Positions 12,010-29,992 of a stretch of DNA of 64,000 nucleotides are shown one piece after another. The stretch is from the NCBI RefSeq assembly GCF_014529535.1, contig NW_023504022.1:10349904-10413903 (forward strand). The letters run 5' to 3'. Within the stretch, counting starts at the first letter, position 1, and each line of letters begins with the position of its first letter. Origin of the DNA: Bradysia coprophila. Lineage: Eukaryota > Arthropoda > Insecta > Diptera > Sciaridae. The position numbers and the translations under genes were made by a program. The notes below the pieces were generated by a model that saw only the letters and a program-made list of their open reading frames with translations, ran no database searches and was not told where the DNA came from.

Positions 12010-15000
12010 ATAAAATAGAGTGAATTGGATGCTGAGAAAGTGATCCATTTATTCGGAAACAACTTCGGTAACTGTTTTTCGATGAGTGAAGCTGTGAATC
12101 TTACCTTTGGCTCGGATACACGGCCTACATTTGTCGAAAAATTTGATGAAGAGACAGTTACCGAAGATTTTTGCTCAAAAACCACGCTTGGGGGTTTGCT
12201 TTTATCGGCAATTGTTACCTGATGTAATGAATTGCTTTCGCACCATCTCATGTAATCTCCTTTTTTTTGTAAATTTTATTGCCCGATTTTCTTTAGATAG
12301 AAAATCTTGCATAACTTGAATGGTTTTGATTTATGTTTTAGTTTTTTTTTTTATTATGATTTACTATTAACTTTACTTTACTTTTGTTTTAAATTAATTT
12401 ATTTAGAATTATAGAGGGTTGTGTTGTGATCTTGCAAATTATTTTCTAGTTTCTAGTTTTAATCTTATTTTTATGTTTTTGTCATTGTTTCTATTTCTTT
12501 TCTTTTATTGTGTTTGATACTAATCATTACTATTATTATTTAAGTTAGTTTCACTTAATTACTAAAAAAAAACTTTTTTTTAATTTATTTTTTATCACCA
12601 TTTTTGCATAAGTTTAGCTTGCTTTTTATTTAACTTTTTTATTTAAATTTATTTGATTTTATGTTGAAGACAAGAACATACCATAGACTTATAGATCAAC
12701 GATGTCTGATAAAACTAAAAGATTGAACAGAAAATAGTGGCAGATCGTGAGTTTAAGTCTCACTTCCATACAACCACTTCGTGACTCTTTTAATACCTAT
12801 CGGTTTCTCGACGGATTGACAATAACTTAACGTCTAGTGTAATTAAAGACATTTCCACAATTACGAAACGACAGTTTGGCATCGTAAATACACATTATGT
12901 CACAATGACGAAAAATTGAGATTTTGTAACTAGTTGAACAGGTTTCGAGGTCGTTAGCCCCAAAGTATATACAGCCAAGTTTCGAATGAATTCGGCGAAT
13001 TCGAGAGAAGCGCAAGCCCACTTCATTGTAGCACTTTCGATTTCGATAGAATTTTTGCAGTGTTGAAATATTCTTCCAATATTCATTCCATCATATTCAT
13101 CACATTCCATCAATTCTATCGAAATAGTTAGCGTTATTAGCGTTAGACAAAGCGAAACCCATGACGCTGTACTTAAATTCACCCGAAACTTGGGTGTCAG
13201 AGAGAGAGAGAGATATCACTCAAGAGAAAATCAAACTTAGAGATGCATCGCTGAGTATGACAAATAATTAGTTTTTAATGCACTAATAATGGGTTATTTC
13301 AACCAAAATTTTGATTTGTTTCAATGTTTTCTTTCTTTCAGTTTCAATCAGTTTAATTTCATTGATCTAGCCAAATGTCTGGATATATGTTGTGTTCTGT
13401 TACTCCATTTTAAAGAAATTTATTGGATTACATAACGGTCAATTATTAAAGAAAAAATCGTTTGCTTGAATGGAGAAATGTGAAGTTTATCGAGACTGAT
13501 TTTAAAGTGAAATTTGAAGTGAAAAAATATGATTTTTTTAACATACATGAGGTCCGAAGGTCCAACGATTCCCTTTTTTATCGTGGATTCAGTGACACTG
13601 CAGAAACGTTTATTATAATTTTGATGGGTCCCATTTTTCAATGCTAATTACCTGACCTCTACTACCACTTAAAAGCAGCGATCTGAACTAAATTTCTGGA
13701 AAAGAGAAGACGTACCCAAGATTTTCAGCTAAAAGACTTTCAGGATTGAATCCTTATTCGAAAGAAATCCTTGGAAAATCCTTTGAAAATATTTTAAAAT
13801 TAGAAAATTCTCCAATTACAACAAAATCATCAAAAAATCCTTAGAAATCAAAGAAAACTCAAAAAACTTAAAGGGAAATTGTCGATAATCCAGCTAAAAA
13901 TCGGTAAAGAAAATCCTCTCAAAATTACAGAAAATCCTCCGAAAACCATTGAAAATCCTCAAAAATTCTCCTCCTTCTTTTTGAAAATCCATATTGTCAA
14001 GGAAATTTTCAAATATTCGCCACCTCTCCATTCAATTTCCACGGAATGGATTTTAAATTAAAGGATCTGAATGTTTTGAACACGTTGTTCTTGAGAAGCT
14101 TTATCATCTCTTGAATATAAGAAAAATATGGTGTTCCATAGTCACGAGGGGACGGGAAATTATTATTCGAGTTTTCTTTGTCAGTTATTATTTTGACCAT
14201 GGGGTTTTTGTGAGGGGGTTCAAAGTCCTGACTATAAGGACAATTATCGAAAAATCATAATACATAGAAGGTGTAAGAGGCTTGAATCATAGTCTCAATT
14301 TTGTATTTGTCACTGATCATTGGAAGAAAAATGTGAAAAGGGAATGACAGCGGTTGTCCACAAAATATTTTTTAGAAAGTTCCTCCAAATTGGAGCCAGG
14401 GCATTTGTCTGTAAATTTCCCGAAATTACCGAAGTTTACCAAAAATTTGCTGAATTCACCAAACCAATGAATGCGGTAAATTTCCAATAATTTTTGGGGA
14501 AGTTCAGTAAGCCCTGATTGGAACTGGCCTCAACCATGAGCATGGTCTTTGAATCCAGCTTGGACAATTTTCTTTGGCTGTTTGATGCGGTAAAGGTAAT
14601 CGGTCAGAATTCAAACGAAGGCCGATTGTGAAGAAAACAATTTGACGTTTCACTGAAATGTAATTTTGCTTTGTTTTATAAGTACAAATCGAAGAAAATA
14701 AAAGCTAAACTCCTGTTCTCAACAAACTAAACGTTTTCTTTATGTCACTTAATGACTTGTCTTCACTAAAAATTTAAATGAAAATCGAAAAAAAAAATTT
14801 AATTCCTTCCCACAATTGGGAACGTTAATAAGTAAAGAACAAAAATGTACAATTTTAAGATGCGACAAACAAATCTACCATTTCACTGGTAAAATATAAA
14901 AAAAATGAACCGGAACTTTGGCATCTTAACATGAACACAAAAAGAAGAAAAAAACTGATTCTTCAAACGTAATACACTCGACGGCGGACTTTACCGTCCG

Positions 15001-15125
15001 AAACAAAAAATATTTAAAAAATTTCGACCTCATTTTTACCTTAAATTTCATTTTCTTACGATTATGTGATTGTTTTTCTGATATTTTCCGGCGAACAATA
15101 GTCTGGCTGCTGGATAAGACATTGG

Positions 15126-21519
<6,394 letters not shown>

Positions 21520-22474
21520 TATTCGGTTTGGTTTTTCCGCTTTTCCGTCCCAATCAAATGCACAAAACCATACACAATCACGAAAAGCACTTTAAAACAA
21601 TTGTTTTGGGTCAATTTTCACGTTTTTTACAGAAAAATTTTCAATTTTATTTCGTTTCTACGCAGCTCTTTGTTTGAAAACGAATGAAAATACAATATAT
21701 TAACTTTGCAAACAACAAAACACTTCTTTTTTCCTCTCCCCGTCTGTGTGGATGTATATGCGAGTGTGTGTGCCTAGACAATAGCCATATTTGTTTTCCT
21801 GTGATCAGCTGTCACCGCTGTCACTGAATATTTTCATAATAATCAGCTGAGTGTGTGGAATTGGTATAAAACGGCACTTCCAATTTATACTAGCGGGCAA
21901 TTTCAAAAAATGGTATGTTAAATAAAAACTGGAGATTTCACGATGTTAAAGCCCGTTACACACATCATGGTTCATGACAGTGTATTGTGATTATATCAGG
22001 AAGACTTATCTTTCCTCTGGTTCGATCTTATAAATAGGTGAAAAATGTTGAACAATTTAGCCTTTCACGGAAATGATATCGTAGTTGGCCCATCTCTCGT
22101 TCGGTCTTTCTGTTTCGAACCAGAAGAGTTCAAGACAGCCACAAAGATTTCGGTTTGAATTTTGAAACGGTTTTAAATGTTGATTGCTCGTTTTTGACTG
22201 ATCTTCATGCAATCTCAGTTAAGTTTATAGGCATTTCAGCTGGTTGAGTGATTCTGTTTTGGAGTTCTGCGTCAAAGTGGAATTCCGTCACTAGAGGTCC
22301 TGTGATCGAGTCAGGCAAGAGCAGGATACATTTTCTTTCATTTGTATTCCTTCATATGCATTTATCCACTTCCCAATTATAAGATCTATCAGAACCAAGG
22401 CTGTAAACATTGCGGAGGTCAGGCAGAGACAGATAGACAGATGACACACCACAGTTGACGATAAAATAGCGGAT
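21520..22474. other. Intergenic between PHAF1 and His-rich candidate
   Basis: Contains the 5' flank of PHAF1. It also holds a plus-strand promoter-like arrangement: TATAAAA at about 21866, followed some 40 nt later by ATG directly abutting a donor-like GTATGTTA at 21910-21917. No downstream coding exon was found for it. The rest shows nothing recognisable. Confidence 0.4.
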
Positions 22475-22605
22475 TCATACAAAAGTTCTCCTCCCGTGAT
22501 GATTCTCGTGGCCGTGATGACTCTGGTGGCCGTAGTGATTCTCCTGGCCATGATAATTCTCGTGGCCGTAATAATTCTCATCGCAATGGTGATGTGGTGA
22601 ATTTG
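22475..22605 (-). CDS. His/Gly/Asn-rich tandem-repeat peptide (candidate last exon)
   Basis: On the minus strand, an acceptor-like ATATAAG at 22606-22612 precedes an open frame ending in TGA at 22475-22477. It encodes repeats such as YGHENYHGQENHYGHQSHHG. The DNA shows degenerate 18-bp repeats (CACGGCCACGAGAATCAT-like). A hydrophobic, signal-peptide-like segment (FIVFLFFAFVARSKA) is encoded just upstream in a different frame at about 22690-22740, so a two-exon secreted His-rich peptide is possible. I found neither an obvious ATG nor a clean donor, so the model is incomplete. It could also be a decayed gene. Confidence 0.3.
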
Positions 22606-22817
22606 CTTATATGTAAATTCATCAGAAGTGGTGTGTTCCCGCGTATCTAATAAAATGGCGATCAGCGTAACAAAGGCGATCTGCGTGACCTCCCCAAAGT
22701 TTATAGCCTTGGATCGAGCGACGAATGCAAAGAATAGAAAAACTATAAATTGAAAACTAACTTTCAAAACGATCAATACAAAGCAAAGGTCTGTTCGGCA
22801 GCACAAACTGAAAGCTC

Positions 22818-23100
22818 AAACTGTCTTCACCTAAGAGTAATTATACCTAGAGAGGAAATTTCGAACAAAATTACGCAAAATATGTGGTCTCAACATGAAA
22901 TACGAAATGTTTATTGGTATGTGTGTTTGCCCTCTTAATTAAGAGGGCAAATTGAATTATCAAAAGCGAAATGGCGTCAACGCATACATGTATTTGTGTA
23001 AAATTATACGAAATGTGTATCTTATACAAACTAATGTTGGGACCACATTTCGTCGTACAAATTTCCTCTCTAGGTATAATTACTCTAAGGTCTTCACTGA
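22818..23100. mobile_element. Palindromic MITE-like element
   Basis: An imperfect palindrome of about 283 bp. The left end carries AGAGTAATTATACCTAGAGA then GGAAATTT, and the right end carries its complement (AAATTTCCTCTCTAGGTATA then ATTACTCT). Matching internal segments include TATGTGGTCTCAACAT and its partner ATGTTGGGACCACAT. The centre is a perfect 26-bp palindrome at 22926-22951 around CTCTTAATTAAGAG. No coding capacity. Confidence 0.65.
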
Positions 23101-23455
23101 AATTGATTCTCCTACAAATATCGTTTTTCCATGTTACTGGTGACCATTCCACTAAAAACAAATTGAGATGTCAGACCTTCTAATTGACCAACCTAACTGG
23201 GTCGCTCTACTCAACTTATTGGCAAAATTTGATTTATCAACCCCCAGTTGCTACTTATGCCCCGAATGACATTTTCAAATTGATTTTTTTTTTTGAATTT
23301 TTATTGAACTTAAACATTACTTTGAACAAATTTCATTTTTTCTGTTTAAGAGTAATGATGGGCTGATTCGCACCTCTGGTTGGAATTTTATTGCTATCAC
23401 CCAAGCTCCATCATAGAAAATACACAACTAATCTTCAATTTATCCGCTTGCCACG

Positions 23456-24293
23456 CTACTTTGTTGGGTTGGACAGCGCAGCAATCGCAGCATTTTCCTC
23501 TGTAAAGTACAGAACAGGAATTTACCGGTTAATGTCACATTTGTATGCGCTGGATTTCGCTAAGTATTACCTTCAACCATTCGCTTCTTTTCAATGGCTA
23601 GCTTAGCATCACGGATTTTCTTTTGTTCTGCTTCAACTTCACGGATTTTTACTTCTCTCTTCGATAAACGGCTTTGATGGTAGGCACCGTATGCAATGCC
23701 CAGAGTTAAGAAGGAGTATCGGCCGAACTGAAATTGTAAAAAAAAACATCAGAAAATGTTCTGTCGTCCCAAATTGCTAATGATGATGATGATAGCAGTT
23801 CCTTTGAATCATCGAAAGGGATTAGAGATACTGAGGGAGTTGCCGAATCCATTTGAATCTTTACTCAATGCACTGAAAGATACATCTTTGGAATGAAGAT
23901 GTAATGGCATGCAAGATGATGATGAGGAGTATGTTGGTAGTCTGTGGTCATTGAGTCATTTAAATAACAATTGAGCTAAATCCACTAATGTTCAAATCGA
24001 ACGTAAGTTCCGACTTGTTTATGCTGGCGAAAGTTTGACGAATTTACATTTTAGCAGGAAAAATGGAATCGAAATCCAGCCCAACATGAATTTCCAAAAG
24101 GAGAATTGATTTTACTTAGAACATACACGTTCGACTACTAATTTTGCATGATTTTGGTTACATAAGTTACCGAAACTTTTGACTTCAAAACTCAAACGAA
24201 ATTGAAAAAAATTGTCTGCACCGCGTTAGTGTGTACGCAAATAGAACCTACCTTAATCAAAGGGGACACGGTTCCGGGTGCTGGAAGAGTCAT
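23456..24293 (-). CDS. ATP5ME: Mitochondrial ATP synthase subunit e
   Basis: Three exons on the minus strand, 24252-24293, 23571-23727 and 23456-23499, give 80 aa. The protein begins MTLPAPGTVSPLIK; the second exon continues FGRYSFLTLGIAYGAYHQSR and then a charged coiled region (KREVKIREVEAEQKKIRDAK); the last exon ends LSNPTK. The VSPLIK-FGRYS junction, the GxxxG-type membrane helix and the basic/acidic helix are hallmarks of subunit e of the F1Fo-ATP synthase, an inner-membrane supernumerary subunit that supports dimerisation and cristae shape (known of the family). Phases are 0 and 1 at the two introns and the splice sites are canonical. The first intron, 524 nt, is longer than usual here. 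Confidence 0.93.
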
Positions 24294-25935
24294 CTTGTTC
24301 GAATATTATTGGATTTTTAGTGTTCCACAAACAAGAAAAGCGAAAATGTGAATATTTTTACGCTCAGCCTGGCAACTGTGAAACACAAAAAAAACTGTCA
24401 GATATATTCACCATACCTCTGCAACCAGTGGTGTCGAAGAATAATAATCTGTGTGTAACAAGGTGTTAAACATTGTTAACTGAGAGAGAGATTTCGGACA
24501 ATGAAAGTGTTGAAGTTCATTGATTCCGGATCAGTTCAACCTAGCCTGTTATGAGAGTAAATATAATTTGGACCAGTTATTTTAAGTTACCTTAAAGGCG
24601 GATACATATTAGGCTTTACTTTCGTCGTATTCCCAACAATTTTGCACCAAAAAATACGACGATATTGAACGATATGATAGTTAGATGGGTATAATATATG
24701 GCACACAAGATACCGAAGCCGAATATATGAAAAAAATTGACATGAGAATCAACAAAATACTGAATATTCAGAATTCTGCGATTCTGCATATTTCGCATGA
24801 AATGAGAATCCGATTTTCTCTCCTTCGTTAAATATTGTATTCTGAACTGACACTGGATGGTAATATGCGCCTTAAGAGATATGTCAAAAATTTATATGGA
24901 AATGTGCAATGACAAGTACCCTAAGGCAAGTTTTTAATTGATAATTAACTGATCTTCGGAACTTTGGCCCTGATAATAACAGTCTATAACAAAATGAGAG
25001 AATATACACGTAGAATGTTCAAGGAGAGCGGTTTCGGAACAGTTAGTTTTAACTGATCCTTGCGTCACAAAATATAAGGAATTCATTCGTTAATTTTTGA
25101 CCACTGACCCACATATTAGTGAAATTTAACTGCGTCTTGCTATACATAACACACTCTATTGAGTCTTCACTGGCCTTTTGAGCAAATTTCTGAATGAAAA
25201 TAAGTCAAAATTCAGAGTTCGAGTTTTTGACCTTCGAGGCTAGTTAGGTTTATCTGAACCGAAATCTCTCTCCGTGATATACAGTACTGGGATCATATTT
25301 CCTTTCTAAAACTGTTGACTCGAATCGTAAAGGGTTGCTAGGAATCTCGCGCCGCGTCATTCACAATAATTCACATTTTGACACATTTTGTATAAGGAAG
25401 ATGTCACTTTGTGAGTTATTGTGAATGACGCGTCGCGAGATTCCCTAACAGGAAGCCCCTCTTACTACAATGTGTAATCGGCGCCTATGCCACTGCATAC
25501 CAAACGTAACCTCAATTTTACATTGTCAGTCGAACACGAAAAGTGATCAACAACAACGTCTATTTCATCCGACAAAATACTAAATTTATAAGCGGTAAGT
25601 TTCTTAGATAAATAATTTTGCAAAGATAGTATGTACGTCTTTCAAAGACATTGCCTCTGTTTTTCCTTTGACCATTCTATCCACAAATTCAAATACGTGA
25701 TCCAAGGGGTCGCCAAATTATTTTTATTTCTTCGTTTTTATTCGGTGCATTGGAGGTGAAATTGGTGAAAACGATTTGTATTCTCTCCGCTGTCAAAATT
25801 CATTGTGTGTTCCTCATCATCATTGTTTTGTCTGACTTGCTCTTTCTATTATCGATATCATACACAAAAAATCATCAAAACTCACGCATTTTATCCAATC
25901 AACTGATCAATTTTCTACGTCGCGTTCTGAACATT
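24294..25935. other. Intergenic, with inverted repeat and SMIM30 5' region
   Basis: An inverted repeat lies at 25334-25450. A splice-donor-like GGTAAGTTT near 25594 may end a non-coding first exon of the SMIM30-like gene. Otherwise nothing is supported. Confidence 0.45.
25334..25450. repeat. Inverted repeat, about 35-bp arms
   Basis: The left arm 25334-25369 (core GAATCTCGCG, then CGCGTCATTCACAATAA) pairs with the right arm 25417-25450 (TTATTGTGAATGACGCGTCG, then CGAGATTC), with about 47 bp between. It is GC-richer than its surroundings. Probably a small non-autonomous element; similar words (TGTGAATGATCCCT) recur at about 52180. Confidence 0.6.
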
Positions 25936-26121
25936 ATGATTTCATCGATTTTGACAATTCTGATTGCCATCGCAATAACGAATGTGACGTGTGTGTCAGC
26001 TGGAGATGGAATGCAATTCGGCGATGGGCTTGCCCTAGTTCTGGGATTCTTTCTAACAACATTAGGCATTCTTGCGTGTCTCGGGAAATATGCTAGAAAG
26101 CTCAGTGTGAACCAGTACTAA
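25936..26121 (+). CDS. SMIM30: SMIM30-like single-pass microprotein
   Basis: A 61-aa protein from the ATG at 25936. Residues 1-25 form a hydrophobic signal or anchor (MISSILTILIAIAI then TNVTCVSA). GDGLALVLGFFLTT follows, then the conserved ending LGILACLGKYARK. This matches the vertebrate SMIM30 pattern AGDAIALLLG...ICACLGVYARK over its C-terminal half. SMIM30 is a small ER/mitochondria-associated membrane peptide (established knowledge, function incompletely known). The frame is open further upstream to 25750, but that extension is not conserved in character and the family length (about 59 aa) supports the chosen start. It lies about 210 bp upstream of COX18 on the same strand. Confidence 0.75.
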   Translation: MISSILTILIAIAITNVTCVSAGDGMQFGDGLALVLGFFLTTLGILACLGKYARKLSVNQY

Positions 26122-26332
26122 AACCTTTTGTCACGCGTCGTCCAAAAAGCCATTTGAAAGAAACAGATAAACCAAAACCAAAACAAAAGCTTTGAACATT
26201 TGAGTGAGTTTGTTCTAACACAAATTACTTTGTTGTAGATTTGTGGTTGGAATGTGTGATAAAAAGACCCCAACGTAATTTAAATCCAAAAAACAATCAG
26301 TGCAACGGTTGCGCTCAGCTCTACCCATCAAA

Positions 26333-27397
26333 ATGTTAAAAGTTATGCCAGTTTGGAGATCATCCATACCAAGACTCACTATCAATGCACCACAGTTCAG
26401 TACTCTCTGCCGACCAAACTGCATCAACCAACAACCACTATTATCGGGATCATCTAATCCGGCTCTACCACGGTATCAGAACAACCATCGCCACTTCAGC
26501 ATCGCTTCATCTATTTCAAATATATGGATAACAATATCCAACAGCACACCAGTAGCATATTTTCAGCAAGGATTAGTCTCGTTACACGACGCAACTGGTC
26601 TGCCATGGTGGGCTACCATAGTTCTATCGACGATTCTCTTACGTTCCTGCATCACCGTACCGTTAACCATCTACCAGAACAAAATTGTAGCCAAAATCGA
26701 ACTGATATCCATGGAAATGCCGGACATCGTAAAGGAGCTGAAAGTGGAAGCGGCACAGGCTAAACATTTGTACAAATGGACCGACAAACAAACGAAAAAT
26801 GTGTTCAATCGATCGGTGAAAAAACAGTGGACTGCCCTAATCGTGCGTGAAAATTGCCATCCAATGAAAACAATGATAGTTCTCTGGGGTCAAATACCGT
26901 TGTGGATCGTACAATCAGTGGCCCTTCGCAACCTAATCGGCATGATGCCGAATCCGAATTCATTTGAAGCTCAACTGGCCTTCACGCAACTGACCATGGG
27001 TGGATTCGGTTGGATACCAAATTTAACGGAAATCGATGCATCATACATACTGCCCGTTGCGTTGGGAATGATAAATTTGGCCATCATTGAAATTCAAGTT
27101 ATGTCGAAGATTCGTCCGCCAACAAAACTGCAAAAGTATGCGTCAAATTTCTTCCGGATTCTAAGTGTGTGTATGGTGCCCATAGCCGCAACAGTGCCGT
27201 CAGGTTTGGCATTGTATTGGACAACGTCGAGTGCATTTGGGCTGGCCCAGAATTTGGTGCTAATGTCACCGAAAATCAAAAGAATGGCTGGTGTTCCGGA
27301 TACGCCTAGTCAATTAGAGGATCCCTACAAACACTTGATTGATATGACAAAAGAAAGGTGGAACAATTTGCAAAGTGTTTTTCGTTTCAATAAATAG
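26333..27397 (+). CDS. COX18: Cytochrome c oxidase assembly protein COX18 (YidC/Oxa1/Alb3 family)
   Basis: An intronless frame giving 354 aa from the first in-frame ATG at 26333. The N-terminal 60 residues are basic and Ser/Asn-rich, fitting a mitochondrial presequence. Then come TGLPWWATIVLSTILLR (first membrane helix, about 88-112), a long charged matrix loop, RENCHPMKTMIVLWGQIPLW (about 172-191), GGFGWIPNLTEIDASYILPV (about 223-242) and IAATVPSGLALYWTTSS (about 284-300), the order and wording typical of COX18. The protein is an inner-membrane insertase that exports the C-terminal tail of COX2 to the intermembrane space (known of the family). Length is close to the human 333 aa. The ending ...FRFNK overlaps an AATAAA at the stop codon. 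Confidence 0.95.
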   Translation: MLKVMPVWRSSIPRLTINAPQFSTLCRPNCINQQPLLSGSSNPALPRYQNNHRHFSIASSISNIWITISNSTPVAYFQQGLVSLHDATGLPWWATIVLSTILLRSCITVPLTIYQNKIVAKIELISMEMPDIVKELKVEAAQAKHLYKWTDKQTKNVFNRSVKKQWTALIVRENCHPMKTMIVLWGQIPLWIVQSVALRNLIGMMPNPNSFEAQLAFTQLTMGGFGWIPNLTEIDASYILPVALGMINLAIIEIQVMSKIRPPTKLQKYASNFFRILSVCMVPIAATVPSGLALYWTTSSAFGLAQNLVLMSPKIKRMAGVPDTPSQLEDPYKHLIDMTKERWNNLQSVFRFNK

Positions 27398-29992
27398 AGT
27401 TGCCAAAGAGCTGGATAATTTGTTGTTTCTATGGAACATTAGACTCACCTTAATACTTCTTGCGATGTTAATTTAATGTTTTCTATTAAAAAATAAAAAA
27501 TCAAAGTTGAACTTGGGCTGGATTTTCATTTAAATCTTACAGAAAAACGTTCCGGAAGACCCTCTTCTCACAAAATCTAGAGACTTTTCGTTACCTCCTT
27601 CGAAAAAAAGTTCCAAAGTTCTGTCATAAATATCTGATAACCTCAAGGATTCTCGAAAAATGCCGTGAAACTGGAATTCAAATGACTGAACATTGTTAAC
27701 ACTGTAAGGAAATCATAAAAAGGTTAAAGTTTGTGATTGTAAGTAACCTTTTCCTACGCCGATTTTCCATTCAAGGACCGAGCTATCCCGCAGAACACCT
27801 TTTTCTCGCTATTTTCACAGTACACGGTTTGGTTGAATAGAGCATAATGAAGCATTTGGATCTACATTCGATATTTTGGATAGTATTAATCAGCTCAGCT
27901 TGGAGCCCTGAACAAGGCTATTTTACAATTTGGTGCTACGGAATCCACTACACCTATGGCTACAAAGAGAATTTAATAGTACTGATTTGATTCCCAATCT
28001 GTAGTGGTTGCAATTATTCTAATCTCAATTGGTTCCATAGCTGCAAGGGAAGCTGGTGCAGACTCTTCAAATTTTTGAAAACGATCTGCTCCTCTTAATG
28101 GACCTCTTAAAATTTTTCGTTAAATATGGTTAATCTGTAACATCTTTTGTATTGTTAAAGATTTCGCCTAGTGTTGGATAGAAAATCGTTAACTTCATTT
28201 GCTTCAAGAAACGTATATTCTGCTTCAAGGAAACACCATCCAGAGTTATAAGTGTTGCCGTTGTCGATAGCAGATGATTTGCCGTTTAAGCGATGATTTT
28301 ACAATTTTGCTAGTTTCAATGACTAAACATAAACTGTATCGGCAGTAACATGACAAAACTTAAATTAGAAATGATACCATTGACATGCACTAATTTGTCA
28401 AACTCGTCAAATTTGAAACGTTGAAAATGTTAGGAAAACGACTGGGATAAAGTCAAATTCATATTGCAATATAATAGGTATCACCTCACCATATCCACTA
28501 ATTCCTAATTGATTGTTTTTACCATCCAGTTGAACAACATACAATTTAGCAAACACAAAAAAATTCCTTGTTATGCAAATGTTGATTGATTTTAAATGGT
28601 TAAAGTGGCTGTCCATGACCATGACCACTAAATATGTTGCGCGACATAAATCATAATAGGTTAACTCATGTATTGAAATGTTTTACCATTGTTGCTACAA
28701 GCCAATTTATTACAAATTTTATTCTTTGTTTGCATTGCCGGTTTTTTAAACTTCCAATTGATTAATGTGATCGTTTGTTGCTCGTTTTAGACCGAGAATT
28801 ATATAAACAAAATTTGATTGTTGTCTTACTTTGTTCACTTGATTCAATAGTTATTAATGCAACCGAGTGCTAAATGCAGGCCGAGTGTTTGAATACACGT
28901 CGTGTGTCCAAAAAAAAACCATTAGGCACCGAGCTGCTTACAACGTTTTTCTCAAGAAAGTAAACGAAACCTTTACTTTTCGTCACTGAGTTCAAAAAAA
29001 CCATTTTTCATAACTGGTGTTGAAGCATCGCCACTTGGTCGCTTATTTCCCGATTGTTGATGATCGAAAGCTTCGCGGAAAGCTTGGTGAAATTAACCAA
29101 TAAATTCTTTTGTTAAAACCGGTTTGTTTGTTATTGTTCATTGTACACTAGTGTGGAAGCTTATGTCACTTTTAGGTTTATGAGCTTTTAAGCGCTTGTG
29201 AATAACACCGAATCGTTTCGTCATTAGTAAAAATTTATATTTACTCTTTTACAGCTAAGTTTATTAAGATATAAATCGGAACTGTAACTACTAAATGCAG
29301 TGAACACGTATTTTGGTCTTTTGGCCTTCCAGATAACTTTCCGTTACCAATTCAACCAATTCGTTTTAATCAAATTTAAAGAATTCAATTAAAACGATGT
29401 GCGAGGTATTTTCATCTATAAATACATTTTCGCACTAGTCCGTAAAAATGACGTTTGCAATTATGAGAATTCTCCTCGGAATTCTCCTATGCTCTTGCAT
29501 ATAAATTATTGTTCCTGATCGATTTGTACCTTAACTAGAATTTTGCTCATACCAAGTGTTGTTAACCTCGTCTTCGCCTCAGGTTTCACATCTATTTCGT
29601 AAAATTTCCATAGCTAATGTATTTGCGCAATATACAGACTGTTCAGATACTTAAAACTGGTTTAATAACAAATAGTCACATCATTGTCCGAACATACCGC
29701 TACCTGTATAAAATCGCAGACTCATTTTTTTTCATATGATAAAACACCTCAAAATCTGATTTTTACAACAGAGTTCTGCTTATCATCCGCCTCTTCGTTG
29801 TGTTCGATAAAAAAAGTACACAAAAACGAATTTATGCTATAGGACAGATTCATTTTATAATATTGCGCAATCGTAATCTCGTCTATTTTGTAATACCTAT
29901 CTATGGATGCTATTCGATCTAATAGATCGCTATTTAACAATCAACTCAGTTTTCGTTGGTCAATTATTCTGCACAGACGTACGCTATTTTAA
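27398..29992. other. Intergenic, upstream of kinase gene A
   Basis: About 2.6 kb with no supported coding sequence. From about 29850 the sequence becomes part of the left arm of the large palindrome that includes kinase gene A. TATA-like sequence (TTTATAATATTGCGCAATCG) at about 29854 is shared, with changes, upstream of gene B and of the gene relic at 41.7 kb. Confidence 0.5.

Larger units (their letters stand above)
6648..15125. other. Long intergenic region with repeats
   Basis: About 8.5 kb without a supported gene. Notable contents: a perfect 50-bp inverted repeat at 9083-9206; a MITE-like element at 11871-12009; a very AT-rich stretch at 12300-12720; and imperfect AAAATCCT-type tandem repeats at about 13740-14010. 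A minus-strand frame at 12895-13170 (a hydrophobic start, then Cys residues) and a possible 3'-terminal exon at about 7700-7770 on the minus strand are too weak to call. Confidence 0.5.

Noticed and set aside
12735-12800. Sequence GTGAGTTTAAGTCTCAC resembling a tRNA T-arm
   Set aside because: No matching acceptor stem, D-arm or anticodon arm could be placed around it.
12895-13182. Minus-strand frame with a hydrophobic start (WVSLCLTLITLTISIEL) and four Cys residues, resembling a secreted peptide
   Set aside because: No in-frame ATG at the right place; a possible acceptor exists but no upstream exon was found.
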